Source of the DNA: Amphirosellinia nigrospora
Lineage: Eukaryota > Ascomycota > Sordariomycetes > Xylariales > Xylariaceae
DNA: 64,000 nt
Assembly: GCA_004123355.1 (NCBI GenBank)
Contig: SCHM01000005.1
Location: 1,178,001 to 1,242,000, forward strand
Reading direction: 5' to 3'
Of the stretch, positions 11,499-23,371 are shown piece by piece. Positions within the stretch are counted from its first letter, which is position 1. Every line of letters begins with the position of its first letter. The notes beneath the pieces were generated by a model, which saw only the letters and a list, made by a program, of their open reading frames with translations, searched no databases and had not been told where the DNA came from. Made by a program: the position numbers and the translations under genes.

Positions 11499-12689
11499 TT
11501 TATAGAAAGGTATCCCCGTGGCAGCTAAACGTTCTGTTATCCCAATTTCCGCTCTTAGACTTTGTTATTCTTGCGAGATAGACCAAGGAAAATAGTACCA
11601 ATTAGGTATTTACAACAATCGAGTTTGTTATCATGAGCATTGCTATCATTGTTTTCTCGCGTCGTTTGATGCAAATCTTTTTGGCATTAACCAACTGCGC
11701 GCAGCCAGTATTACTTCTTCGGGAGTAACTCCGCGAGTTGATTGGTCAACAGCTAGCCTCAAATTCTTTTATAAGTCCAATTGCATACTGAACTCCTTAA
11801 TAGTAAAATAGATATTAAAATGCCTATTATTTGGTTCAATTCTCCGATACCTACCGCAACGATTATCTCCTTATTTTACCTAGGTACGTAGGTAACATAC
11901 ATATTGACTTATGCCATTGATGAATTAATTATCTAATGCAACTTGTTCCATGTAGCATGGTATGCGCATTTTGTCGTCATCCTGGAGAAGGGTGCAGCAA
12001 GCTAGCAATTTTAGTGGCAGAGCTTGATACGCCAACCAAGGGACTGAGAGAGTAGTCATGCAAGGATGAGTTGTGCTTTTCTTTATGGATAGGGATGGTT
12101 GTATCATGGTCCAGGCAGCACGAGTGGCTTCATACGAACAACTGGGGATGGTTTCGCTTCCAGGGCTTGTACCAAATTTGTTGAAAGCAGAATGATTGGC
12201 AAAGGTGGATGTTCTGCCTGGCGTGCCTGATTTCGTGCGACGCTATAACGCCAGGTCAGCAGACCACGCGAGGGAGACGTCTCCTCGGCCCTGTTAGCTG
12301 CCAGGCTACAGTGGGTGTGCCTAGCGGAAAGCGCGCCAAGCCCCCCATCTCACACCTTGGAATGGTGGGCGAGCTAGTTGCCACTTACTTACTCGCTCAC
12401 ACCAGCTCGGCAACATTGCCAAATAGTCTTATTATAGATGGCCATGATTTTGTATAAAGAAGTTCGTCTGCGCACACCTGCTACTTCGGTGTCTGTATTA
12501 CAACCTGTGTCTGCGACTTGGTGATCGTCTTACAACACATCTTTCGTGTCCTGCATTACCTTGGGTACTTCTTGTGATTAAGCCAACATCATATCTTGCT
12601 ATAGCCGGTTTCTCAGCTTCCCTACCACTCAAGGTTTCATTTCTTTTATTACATTGTGTGTTAGTTTCATACCTTTCAAATCAACAAAA
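11499..12689. other. Intergenic region upstream of the ankyrin gene
   Basis: About 1.2 kb. It contains a CCTAGGTACGTAGGTAAC motif near 11880 of the kind seen in several intergenic regions of this window. The open frames at 11925-12107 and 12209-12457 show no domain. The last 250 bp are pyrimidine-rich and probably the promoter and leader of the downstream gene. Confidence 0.45.
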
Positions 12690-15600
12690 ATGAGCGCCTC
12701 GCAGCTCCCTAAGCTCCCAGCCGCTCATGATGAGCTGGTCAACTACATCGCGGAACGCCCTGATACGTCCATGGCCGAGCTAATGGAGCCGTATCGCAAA
12801 TTCGAGGCCAAACTACGTGAGGTGTACGCCAGGAGCGTAATAATCCAATTCTTGATGAATCCATACTTCAATGTTCTGCCGTTGTTCACCAAAGACACCC
12901 CGGCCATTCGAACTAGGGCTCGCAACCTAGATGATGAACCTCAGGAACAGAAAGACAAATATATCATGCCCCTTCCTGATGACAAGCGCCGTCCTCATGG
13001 TTCACCTGCTGTCGTGGAATCCCTCAAAGAGTTTCGTTACAACTTTGGGGTTTTCTCTGAATCGTCCCTAGCTGAAATGGATTGGGACAATGTTGTCGCC
13101 GCCGGGTCGTCTGTCGTCAATTGTCTTCTTCCAGTACCTCCTGAGTATAAGAAGTCGAAGCGAGCTTTGCGCCAATATTACCGTACGTGGATACATCGCA
13201 ATCAATTTCTTGGGTATTTGTGTGACTGCTTCTCGGGCAGTAGGGGAGAGAGGTTGGCTGACTTCGTCTTTTAGATGAGAAGTTTTGTCCAGCGTCTGAT
13301 GTTGACCTTTTCCTGTACGGGCTCAACGAAGAGCAAGCTGTCCAGAAGATCAAGGATATAGAGACTCGCATCCGGGATGCTATTCTCTCCGAGGTTACTG
13401 TCGTTAGAACCAAGAACGCCATCACTATCTGTAGGTTTCCAACTCCGTCAAGGTAGCAACGCAACAGCTAAAGTTTCATTAAAAGGCAGCCAATACCCGA
13501 CTCGTCACGTTCAGGTACTCTTTCTATCCTTGTTGTTATTTCTTATGCTCACAGGTTTAGATCGTTCTACGGGTTTATAAATCCGTCTCCGAGATTCTTA
13601 CTGGGTTTGACATCGACTGCTCCGGTGCGGCATATGACGGAAAGCAAGTCTACACTACACCTCGAGCTTTGGCATCCTATATTACTCAAATCAATCCAAT
13701 TGATCTCAGCCGTAGAAGTCCTTCATATGAGAATCGACTATCCAAGTATAGTCACAGGAACTTCGAGGTTTATTGGCCCGAGCTTGACCGCTCTCGCGTG
13801 GACCCCACAATCTATGAACGGAGCTTCCAGAGAACCCTCGGTCTGGCGAGGTTGCTAGTTCTTGAGAGATTGCCCACCACAAATGCTCGCGAGGAGTATC
13901 TGAAGAAGAGACGAGAGGAGCGGGGACGGCCAGAGTTGGTTAATCGCTTCCAGTACCGCCTCTACGGCAACATAAAGGATGTCAGTCCAACTTTCTAGGC
14001 CACAAGTCTTGACTGGTTTCAATCAGCTTAACAGCTACCACTACAGTTGCTAACACAATGTGCCAGAATCATGAAGACGAAGTTGCGGATTGGGTTGATG
14101 AGAGCGAAGTCTCCAATTACCACACCTTCACTGTTCCATATGGAGTAAAGTTCCATGCGAAGAAGATCGAAAAGCTTTGTTACACTAAGGACTTGTGTAA
14201 GTTTTTTTCTTTTTTATACCACTTCATTCCCTGATCACATTCCCGCTATTCGGAAATCTATAGTGCATATGGGCTAACTCGCAACAGTACTCAACGCCGA
14301 ATGGAACCAACCTAAAGAGCGGGAGGTTTACTGTAAGTGATTCTCGAAATCGTTTCCCTCTTATGTTGGCCCTTGTAAAGGCATTTACTCCTTCTCTTCG
14401 GGTCAAAACCACATCTAGAGCCTTTCCTGCTCTTTCATGGCCCATAGTTCACGTTATAAATGACGAAGACTAATGCTGGGTGGTGCATAGTGCATAGACA
14501 TCCTGCATTCTTTGGGCGGGTTGAGGACGTAAGTTTACTAAGGGGTTTTCGTAATGCACAGTATCTGACAACCTCTTCCAGGTGCTCGGCGATTGCTGTG
14601 GTACATGCCCGAAACCTCAGACTCCCGAGGAGATTGAAGTCGCTGAAAAGGAGAGCGAAATCTACGTCTCGGGAAATGCGACTTTCCGCATTGAGGACCC
14701 GGGAAGACAGGCAAGTGGTTCTACCTATTAGAAATATCGATTTACTAATATTGCAAATTTAACCGAGGACGATTGGACGGAGATGGCGTATGTTGGCAAT
14801 ACTGCTCGTCTTTGCCAAGCTATCGTCGATGAGGATCTAGAACACGTTGAAGACTGGCTGTCGCAAGAAGGTGCTGATCCTAATCAACGGGATTACACCG
14901 GGAGAACGCCACTGCACTTGGCTGTGATAAGTTCCAGTCCGGCTATCGTCAAATGCTTGGTAGATCATGGTGCACGACTAATTGCCCGGATTGCCGACGG
15001 ACGAACTGCGCTCCATCTTGCTGCGGCGCGTGGCAATGTCGAAATGGTCAAAATTCTCCTCGAAAAGAGTAATGCAAATGAAGAGGAGGAAGAGGAACGA
15101 CAAGATCAGCGGCGTAAAGCCCGCGAAGAGGCTTCCCACGCCGAAACTAAGTCTGCGTCGCCTGGCGGTGATAGTGACGAGGAAGACGAGGAAGATGGCG
15201 AGCTTATCGACGACTCGTCTTCTGATGACGAAGTTCAATCTATGGCACAGGATCGTTTGTCAAGGTTGATAACAAAGATGCTCCCGAGGCTATCCCACTT
15301 GATGATGACCAGGTGAGTATAACTAATTATGAGGCTCGGGATTCTAGGCAGAGCATTGCCCAAGTTGCGGGTCCTAGTCTGGATGATAAGATTGTGTCGA
15401 GCTAACTAAACTGTGCACAACCAGAATGACCCGGACTTCTATAAGATTGATGCTGTCGCATGGGATTCAAAATGCTCTGCGTTTCATCTAGCTATTCTTG
15501 GTGGCCATTGCGATGTAGTCAAGTTGCTGTGTCAAGAGTTTGGTGCTGATCCACTACTGCCCATTAAAATTGGCGATGGATCATACAACGCCCCCAACGC

Positions 15601-18600
15601 CGCCATACTCACACTCGTTCTTGCTCTTGCACTTCCAGTTGACAAAGCGGTTCGGATGTGTGAGACACTCTTGAGTCTTGGAGCTACCTCTTCGCAGGCC
15701 GATATCAACGGGATAACAGGATTCCATCGTTATGTCCAGGTGAGTAATTCATTCAAGAGGGTATGTTTGTGCCACTGACATGGCATGCCGCGCAGAATGG
15801 CGATATAAAAGCTATCGAATGTCTATGGGAGAATGATAAGCTTGGCCTCAAGACAGCTATTAACCACGTAGCTGTGACTGGCTCTTCTTGGAGTTCTAAT
15901 GCTACCAGCCCTCTCATGACTGCTATCGATGAATCAAATCCAATACTTGTGCTCAAGCTACTTGAAGCGGGCGCCAGGCCAGATATCGACTTCGATAGCT
16001 GGCTGCAAGGTGCAAAGTTTTCCTTTGAAAACCAGCTTGGTGTAAGCTCCTCTCCAGCCTTTCCGTGTCTCATACTAGCCTTCTAGTTCGAAAACCTGGG
16101 AGTATTTTCTATCCCTTCATTTCCTTTTCTTTGTTCCTTTTAATCCAGACAAGACATCAAGGGGAGCTTGCATCTCAGTCGTTTGCTAACTCAAACTATC
16201 AGGACTTCAATTCGAATCAAATTAAATTCGAGGATGGAACGGAACAGCCTCTTCTGCTGGCTATACGATCCCCACAGCCAGCAATGGCATTGGAGCTTCT
16301 CGAGAGAGGAGCCAACCCCAACTCATTGACAAAAGCAAGTTGGAATGTGGTCCGCAATGAGTGGTCACGTCGTTACAACAGCGGCGAGACTGGTCTTGAC
16401 CTTGTGCGAAAGCTTCTGCGCGACTTACGTAAGTATGAAGGGGAGCGAGGCACAGTCAGACAGCAGAGCAATCTCTTCGGGCAAGGAAACTCCGATCAGG
16501 AATCTACTGCCGAAGAACCGCGTGGGGCGACAGAGTTTCTCTCCCAGTTCCCGACGGGCACATAGTAAGTAGTCGGTTTTATTCTATTGGATTACTTTAT
16601 GATCGGTTTGCGGCTATTTGGCCACCCCGAATACTTTTCGGGTGGGGGTTGACGCCTCTAAAAGTATTTTCAAATAGCGATTGCTAATCCGAGCGTTGTA
16701 GTAAACATTGGCTTGTATCCGTTGATATCAAAGCAAAGATGGAGGTCTACAAGAAAAACTTGGATTTCAACAAGAAAGAAGAGGACAGAATCGCTTCTCT
16801 CAAAGGTCTTCCTGAAAAGAAAGAGGCTATACAAGATCTCATCTCGCAGTTGGAGAAAGTCGAAAACACTCTCTTAGAGAAAGGTGCCAAGACCTTCAAA
16901 GAATTATATCCCGACATAGAGGTCACAGCACAGACCCAAAATAACGGCAATGAAAAAAACAAAGCCAGACTGACTACAGCCTACCGTTTACCTTCAAGGG
17001 TGTTAAAGATCTCACCTCGAGCCGGAATGATGCGTATTTGGAACTGTAAGTAATGCCATTAATATGGCCACTAGTCTTATAATTTTGACTGTAAGTGCTA
17101 AAAATGTTTAGCTTCGAAGCAGCTTGGGCTGGCGATCTGGAACGGATCAAATCGCTCACACTGGCACCTTGGGGGCCCGACGAAACGGAACCACCGTTGC
17201 AGATAGCAGTATCAGATTCAGAAAGCAACAATCCATTCTCGCTTGCGTTCCTCAAGGGTCACTTTGAGGTAGCGAAAGCTATCCTTGAAATTGCACAAGC
17301 ACAGTGGTCACCGACCGAAGAGGAAAAGGCCCGATTCACGATGGATATCAATGATGAATCCTATGAAGAATCGGATGAAAGCGACAGCGACAGCGAACCT
17401 GAGATCTATAAGGAGATCATCAACGATCAGTTCACTATTGACAATATCGGCCAGATATCTATGCAGGTTAAAAGCACTGTTTTGCCTTCGTCTGTCATCA
17501 GCTGGTTTGCCCCGGCTTTCGTCGTACATGGCGACAAGGCCGCGACCACTGGTCTTTGTACTCAGAATCTTCTCACTTTTGCAATGATCCAGAACGATAG
17601 CCATCGGTTTACTTTCCTTTTAGACATGCACACTCGTTTCGCAAGCCACCGACCAGATAATGATGAAGATGAGTCCAGCAAGTTTTACACCTTCCCTGAA
17701 ATTGAGTTTGATCATGCGATTCGAATGGGCCGGACCAATATGCTTGCTGAGGTTATTCGACGAACCGGAGCCGGCATCCCGCTCGAAGACCTTGTGAAGA
17801 AGAGCGGAACAGAGATGAAAGTCAAACCTCGATACTACCAGGGCTTAACAGTCTACGGCAAGAAGAGAGCTGACTGGGCCAAGGCCGGCCGTAATCTTGT
17901 GGTCAAGCCTACGGGTAGCAAGGTTCCACCATTGCTCACAGCCGCCATGAGAGGCTCCCTTGAATCTGTTGAATGGTTTTTGGGAGATGCACCAATGAGA
18001 CATTATCGAGAGTTCGGTACATCTAAGGTCGCTAGAGAAGATCCTAGACTGAAGCACCTAAACGAATCACCTGGTGGGTTCGATCGAGCCATCACCAAAT
18101 GGCTTGGTATTCAGAGTAAGTTGGTCTCCACGAGTCAAGTTATGTTGCTAAAAATATCTAGATGATTTCGTCATTCACTGTGCCGTGCTAGGTCCACTTG
18201 GAGATAGCACCAATAAACTCATCGAGTATCTAATCAAGGTCTGCCCGGCATCTTTTGAAGCCAAATCCGACCTAGGTTACAGCCCGCTATACCTTGCCTG
18301 CCTCATGGGCAGGGTCCAGTTCGCTAAAACGCTGATTGAAGCTGGGGCCGACCAATCAGTCAAAGACAAGGAGTTCAATAACATCATACATGCTTGTCTT
18401 ACAAACCGACCAAAGCATGATCAACTCCAAAAAATGCTTGAATTGTTCGATCCCGACTTGAGGACTCATATGTTCCGTCAACGAAATAACCTCTCTTTCG
18501 GGGGTGATACCCCTCTTCATTTCTGGTTGAAGCACGCCAATGTGCTCAATTATACCTGGAACTACTCGAGTCGCGGTTCTCGCAAATTCTGAACGACGAG

Positions 18601-19193
18601 AATTTAGACAACGTGAAACTCTTGGCCCTCTACTTGAGTTTTCAAAGGGAGAAGAACTCGAAATACTAAATGGATCTGGAGATACGGTTCTCCATACGGC
18701 CGTAGTGCGATCCCTACCAGAGCAGACTAGAGTGATCCTCGAGCGAAACTCGAAGCTTCTGTATCGCGAGAATACCGTTGGCCGTACACCAGGCGAAATC
18801 GCCTCCGACGTTTTCACTAACTCCAAGGTTGAGGGACTCGATCCAATCGAGATTAATCTCAACAAACGCTTCGACCAAACCCTCCTTGATAGAGATCCAG
18901 AATCATTTGTGTCTGACGCGAAGCCTAAGGAACCGCGCAAGGTCGCTACATGGGAGGTGGTACAAGAGTATCTTGCTAAAACAGAAGGAAAACGACGCCT
19001 TGTGAGTCTCAACGAGGCCAACGACGTTGCTAGACGCCTAGGTGAGAGCTACTCTTGGCAACGCTACTACACGAAGAGAACAAGAAATACCGAGGATGAG
19101 CTGGAAGAAGAGCCAAATAAGGAGGAGGAGAAGGAGACTGATTATGTCAGCGCCAATTATAGGTCATCCACGGGTCGTTCCTGGGCGGTCTAG
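12690..19193 (+). CDS. Large ankyrin-repeat protein with a possible nucleotidyltransferase-like N-terminal module
   Basis: Fifteen exons: 12690-13182, 13275-13430, 13486-13514, 13561-13980, 14067-14196, 14288-14332, 14491-14528, 14582-14710, 14768-15312, 15425-15739, 15796-16041, 16203-16564, 16702-17045, 17112-18115 and 18162-19193. With four missing bases restored the length is 5292 nt, 1763 aa. The N-terminal 480 residues hold GSSVVNCLLPVP, SDVDLFLYGL and FDIDCSGAAYDG, spaced like the G-S, D-x-D and third-acid motifs of polymerase-beta-type nucleotidyltransferases. Ankyrin repeats follow from about residue 500 (GRTPLHLAV, GRTALHLAAARGNVEMVKIL), then an acidic low-complexity segment, more ankyrin-like repeats (LGYSPLYLACLMGRVQFAK, GDTVLHTAV), and a Glu/Lys-rich end. 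Single-base losses lie near 15247, at A7 16953-16959, near 18544 and near 18629. The intron 14711-14767 has a GC donor. I recall close relatives annotated as ankyrin repeat proteins across Pezizomycotina; their function is unknown. Confidence 0.82.
14711..14767 (+). other. GC-AG intron in the ankyrin gene
   Basis: The exon ends in CAG and the intron begins GCAAGT, the strong AG|GCAAGT form of a GC-AG intron. A TACTAAT branch site lies at about 14742-14749 and the acceptor is GAG at 14765-14767. Reading straight through meets a TAG after six codons; removing the 57 bp joins GRQ to DDWTEMAY in the frame of the first ankyrin repeats. The GAG acceptor is weaker than YAG, so the exact junction is slightly uncertain. 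Confidence 0.65.
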
Positions 19194-21666
19194 AGCGAGA
19201 AGTCTTGAAACTTCAAGATGGGAAGCGATCTCCGGGAAAGATAGGGGAAGGGCCTTATTTCCTCAGATGATCTTCTATTTTCTGTACTACACGATGCTTA
19301 TACCGTGCACTTCTGTCGGATTAAGTAGTCCCTCTTCTCTTTTGATTAGATGATCGTTGGCTAGCATGGCAAGTTTCCTTGGGACAGAGGACGCAAGTAG
19401 TTCGACTGTTGCTATGTCGCAGTGATGCGCACAAATATATCATCATTCTTTTGGCTCCTATCATCCAAGCTGTTTTACGCTCATCTAGAGTAACTAAGTC
19501 ATTATGCGTTGAATAGGCGGTGCCGATGATATATAAACCCAACCCATTAGCGACGGGCCCGCCGTGCACTACAGGGCTTACTGAAACACCTTATACTCAT
19601 TAATATTGGGCAACATAGGAAAGGTAGTTATAGTGTTGTTGTCATCGGGATTCTTACCTTGTTATCAAAGTGTGGGAGATATGTATAGATCACCGATTAT
19701 ACTCACTTGTACCGTTTTCTCTTGTGTTGTGATTTACTCATACTTGTGCTTGGGGCCTATAATAACACATTCTTACTTTATTCAAGCAAGATAGAGTTTA
19801 AAATTAAAAAACCCTAAAAAAAATTTAAAACCTAATAATATCTAAAATAAAATCTTAAGTTAGAATTAGATTTACGACGCAATACTAACATCTCTTCCTA
19901 TGTTAGGTGCCAGGAACAGGGATCAGAGACCGGACTAGACAAAGAAACTCCCCGTATATAGCCATATAGTTACGTAGAGCCCACGGAGATGACTTCACTG
20001 GTCCTCTGTGCAACAACAGATGTCTACACCCCACCCCTGCAAGGTTCGTGAGATTAGAAAACTTTCCTCGAGGGGCTTGGAGCAAAAGACGACGGAACAT
20101 GATCAAAGTCCTTTTAATATTTTGGGTACACCAATATCACGCCCGAATCCGCCTGTCTCCTCACGACTTCATTGCCGTTTCGGTTCGCTATCTTGGCTGA
20201 AATACTTTAAATTCTTCGTGAGATTTGTCATTACATACGAGTACCAATCCGGAAACTCTCTACTTCTGAGCTACGGATAAGAAAGTTTGGCAAAGTCATT
20301 TAGCTTTTCGGGTAGGTTTCACTTTTAGCATCTTCGAAAACCTTCTAGCTATATAATAAGGTCCATTGCTTCCCCGACGCTGAATATGAAACACTTCCAA
20401 TGCAACCTCTACACGACCACGAAGACAGCTACACTTTCTTTTCATATAACACAACTGTCGCAAATCATATACATTGTTAATACTCACGGACTGTTAACGG
20501 GATCGTTTTTCACCGTCATAAACACAAAAACGATATCAAATACCTTTATACCGGTAGTAAAAGCAAGAAAACTACCATTCATATACGACCATGCAGTGCC
20601 GTCTGCTCCTACGATTTATACTGTCCATCATCATGATGGGCATGAGCTCAATGTCACAGCCTATATCTATCACGGTAGACCCTCCTATCTACGGCGCCAT
20701 CTGCTCAATCATGATCCCGAGTTCCATGGCAGTCATACCAGCGGGTGGCACGCAGTTTGGAGTTCGGATAAGAGGCTATGTGGACTGTATGCGGTCACCG
20801 CGAGCTATTCCCCAGCTCCCAAGCCTTAGAATCTCTAGATAATAACTAATATGCCCCTAGATATAAAGCAGCCCAGTACAATGTTTGCGAGCTGCGAGAC
20901 GAACTATCGGCGTATCACGATTCCGTAGCTTCCCACTGTGCTGATCAATTGATTGCGCCTGCAAAAGTCGAGGTCGTAGGTACGCCGAAAATGATGGGTT
21001 CAAGGGGCTGGATGGAAAGCATGGATATGTCGCTATTGACCTCCTACTGTTTCTAATAATTGGCTTCTATATGCTGCTTGAGTTCGCCCGAGACATAATA
21101 TTCTGGAGGATAAAATAGCGGGACGCGGTGGTAACACTGCTATCATTGGATTTTTTGGTGTTATATTGGAACAAGCTCCGATTGTTTAAGCTCGGCATGT
21201 TAAACATCGCACTATAGAGTGTTGTACAGAGCGTCATTGCCATAAGGGCCTGTGTTAGGGGCTTAAGAATAGCTAATTCAGATTATAATTAACCAAGGTG
21301 ACAAACGAGCCATGAAGATCTATCTTCTTTATATCTCCAGGCAGAAGGATTCCGTGCCCTTTATGCTCGAAATAGCCTCGTATCTATCCTATAGCCTCGC
21401 AGACCTCCATAGACTCGTATAGCCGGAGTCTATATATCTCGGTAATCTATCTCGGTCTTTGAGACTCATGAGCCCCATATAGTAAGGATAGCCGACATCC
21501 GTATAACAGCGTTATACAGAATATCATATTATGTTAATCCAGCCTTGCTAAGCTATATACGCTCCATATTCTATTATAATTCTTACGTAATAATATAATC
21601 TACAATATATAGCGCCTCTCAGCGCGAGTAGACACAGGACTCTTTCTATAATTACACGGCATTATA
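19194..21666. other. Gene-poor stretch with degraded repeats
   Basis: This 2.5-kb stretch has no convincing gene. It holds an A/T-rich block (19795-19870), a copy of a dispersed repeat (19921-20024) and a TA-rich block at about 21330-21660 dominated by TATA and CTAT steps, as expected of RIP-mutated DNA. Overlapping open frames at 20386-20829 and 20591-20842 (plus) are low in confidence: one frame encodes a Met-rich hydrophobic N-terminus but no recognisable domain. Confidence 0.5.
19921..20024. repeat. Dispersed repeat family A, copy 1
   Basis: It aligns with 51644-51757. Shared core: AGAGCCCACGGAGATGACTT, followed by a CACTGRTCCTCYGTGCAAYA-like stretch. Differences in the core are transitions (G/A and C/T), as left by RIP on duplicated DNA. 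Too short and degraded to assign to a transposon family. Confidence 0.7.
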
Positions 21667-23371
21667 TCATTCATCGTCCGAGGACTCAAGCCACTGCTGG
21701 ACCAAAGAAGAAACAGCTGGCTTCGCGTCACCAGGACTCATATGGCTCGCGTTATAGACACTTGCGACCTGCAGTTTGTGGACCCCTTTTATCTTTCCTC
21801 CTTCGATCATATTACCGTGGGGGTCTGGCCAATGCCAGTCAACCTTAGGTTGCTTGCGGAATACATCTTTTTGCGACCACGGGAGCTCGTCGAACTCGCG
21901 AAACATGCCTGGTGTAGTTCTGTAGCAGATTCTAATTAGCATGGTGGATGGCTAGGTAGTTCCTCATCCTTGAAATTGTCACGTGAAACTTGCGCCGAGG
22001 AGCATGAGGGTTATGGATTGGAACATACATTGCCGCATCATAGACACCGTTGAAAACCAATATTCGAAGATCGCCTTCGTCAAGGAGCCATGTTACATTT
22101 CGCGTCGTCGGGACGAGGATCTCGGGCTGCTCGCTCCAGATAGCGTTGAGCGAGAAGTTGGCCGCACGGTACTCGCGCGGGGTATCGAAGCCTAGCAGCT
22201 TCTGAATCTCGGGCCTGTTTAGATGGGACTCTGAGTAGAACTCCGCTGGCGGAATACAAGACATGTCTGGTAGCTCACATGAAAGGCGTACTTTGAAGTA
22301 TTAGCGTTGTTAGCGAGTTCCTGAGACAGTAGGGCTAGCATCGGCGATGGGATGAACTAGATAACTTGCAGATACGTACAGTCGTATGGGCTATATTTCC
22401 CTGTAGCTACCTCGTCGCGAAGATATTTTTCAATGTTCGCTTGGGCGTATAGTACTGCGACACCGCAATCCTGCGGATCCTGGCTCTTCTGGCAAACGTC
22501 CAGGAGATATTCCGCCCGAGGATCGCGGCTGCGATAGACTCGCAGGTCGTTTGTTGAAGCGCAAGAGATCTTGATACTCATCTGTACAGAACAGCTCATA
22601 ATTGCCAATCATGGGCGTCACGCCATCGACAAATGCGTCGACGAGGATGATACCATCTACCTTGACTGGGAGTGCATCTTCGGCTTGATCAAGCTGATCG
22701 GACACGATGTCAGCGACGTAGCGCGGGGCGTATCGTCCCCCAAAGGATTCCCCGGCGACATAGAATCCATGATGGAAGTACTGCGGAAACCGCTCGACGA
22801 ACTCGGCAAGAAACACACCGAAATCCACGGTTGCCTCGGCTAGCGTTATAGGCGCGGTATTTCCATTGGCAGTCGATAATCCCGAGCCAGCGGGCTGATC
22901 CAATACGAGGATGTTGGCAAAGTTCGCCCAGCTATCCTTGTTGACAGCCATGACGTTCGTGCCATTACCTGTACCATTGCCGGTGAGTTCGCAAGGGCCA
23001 ATCTCCTGAAAAAAGCCCGGCATCGAGCTGGCGGCCGGCCCACCGTTCAGCCATAAGACTGTAGGGTCTTGGAGCGGATCGCGGCGGCTCTCCACGAACC
23101 AGAAAAACAACTCCTTCTCCGTCGTGACCGGCACTCGGCCGGTGAAGTGCGTTGCGTTAGCCGTGCATGTCCGGTCGTCTTGAGGAAACGTCGACCATGA
23201 AGAGCCGCTCACAGAATCCGAGCTGGAGCGCAAAGGCTTCTGCTGATCGCCGTAAAAATGGGCCCTCGTTGGCTGCTGGATAGACGTGTCCCGAGGAATC
23301 GCAACCCCCTGCACTGCTATTTCTGCGAGCCCGCAGATCAGGCTCGCCCATCTCACGATGTAGAATGACAT
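21667..23371 (-). CDS. Secreted serine carboxypeptidase (peptidase S10, carboxypeptidase S1 type)
   Basis: Exons 23371-22380, 22290-22029 and 21931-21667; introns of 89 bp (GTACGT donor) and 97 bp. With two bases restored the coding length is 1521 nt, 506 aa, normal for S10. A signal peptide is visible in the first 24 residues. The nucleophile is Ser209 in AGESFGGRYAP. The Asp region is FNGVYDAA and the His lies in SHMSPGD. The oxyanion-hole motif, usually NGGPGCSS, reads NGGPAASS (residues 109-116), and the usual DQPVGTGFS reads DQPAGSGLS. Several NGT sequons suggest glycosylation. The enzyme would trim C-terminal residues of extracellular or vacuolar peptides. The frame breaks at T3 22550-22552 and G2 22520-22521, each one base short; restored, the line reads FNKTTCESIAAAIPRAEYLL, as the family expects. 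Confidence 0.87.

Noticed and set aside
12654-12689. Upstream extension of the ankyrin protein
   Set aside because: The added codons begin at a TTG, not an ATG; ATG 12690 has a strong context and family-like N-terminus.
16605-16680. GC-rich hairpin (CCACCCCGAA with TTCGGGTGG) as a possible small RNA or terminator
   Set aside because: It lies inside intron 12 of the ankyrin gene; a simple stem without further support.
20386-20829. 147-codon open frame with a competing Met-rich frame inside
   Set aside because: No domain, no intron signals, located in a RIP-marked region; the two frames cannot both be coding.
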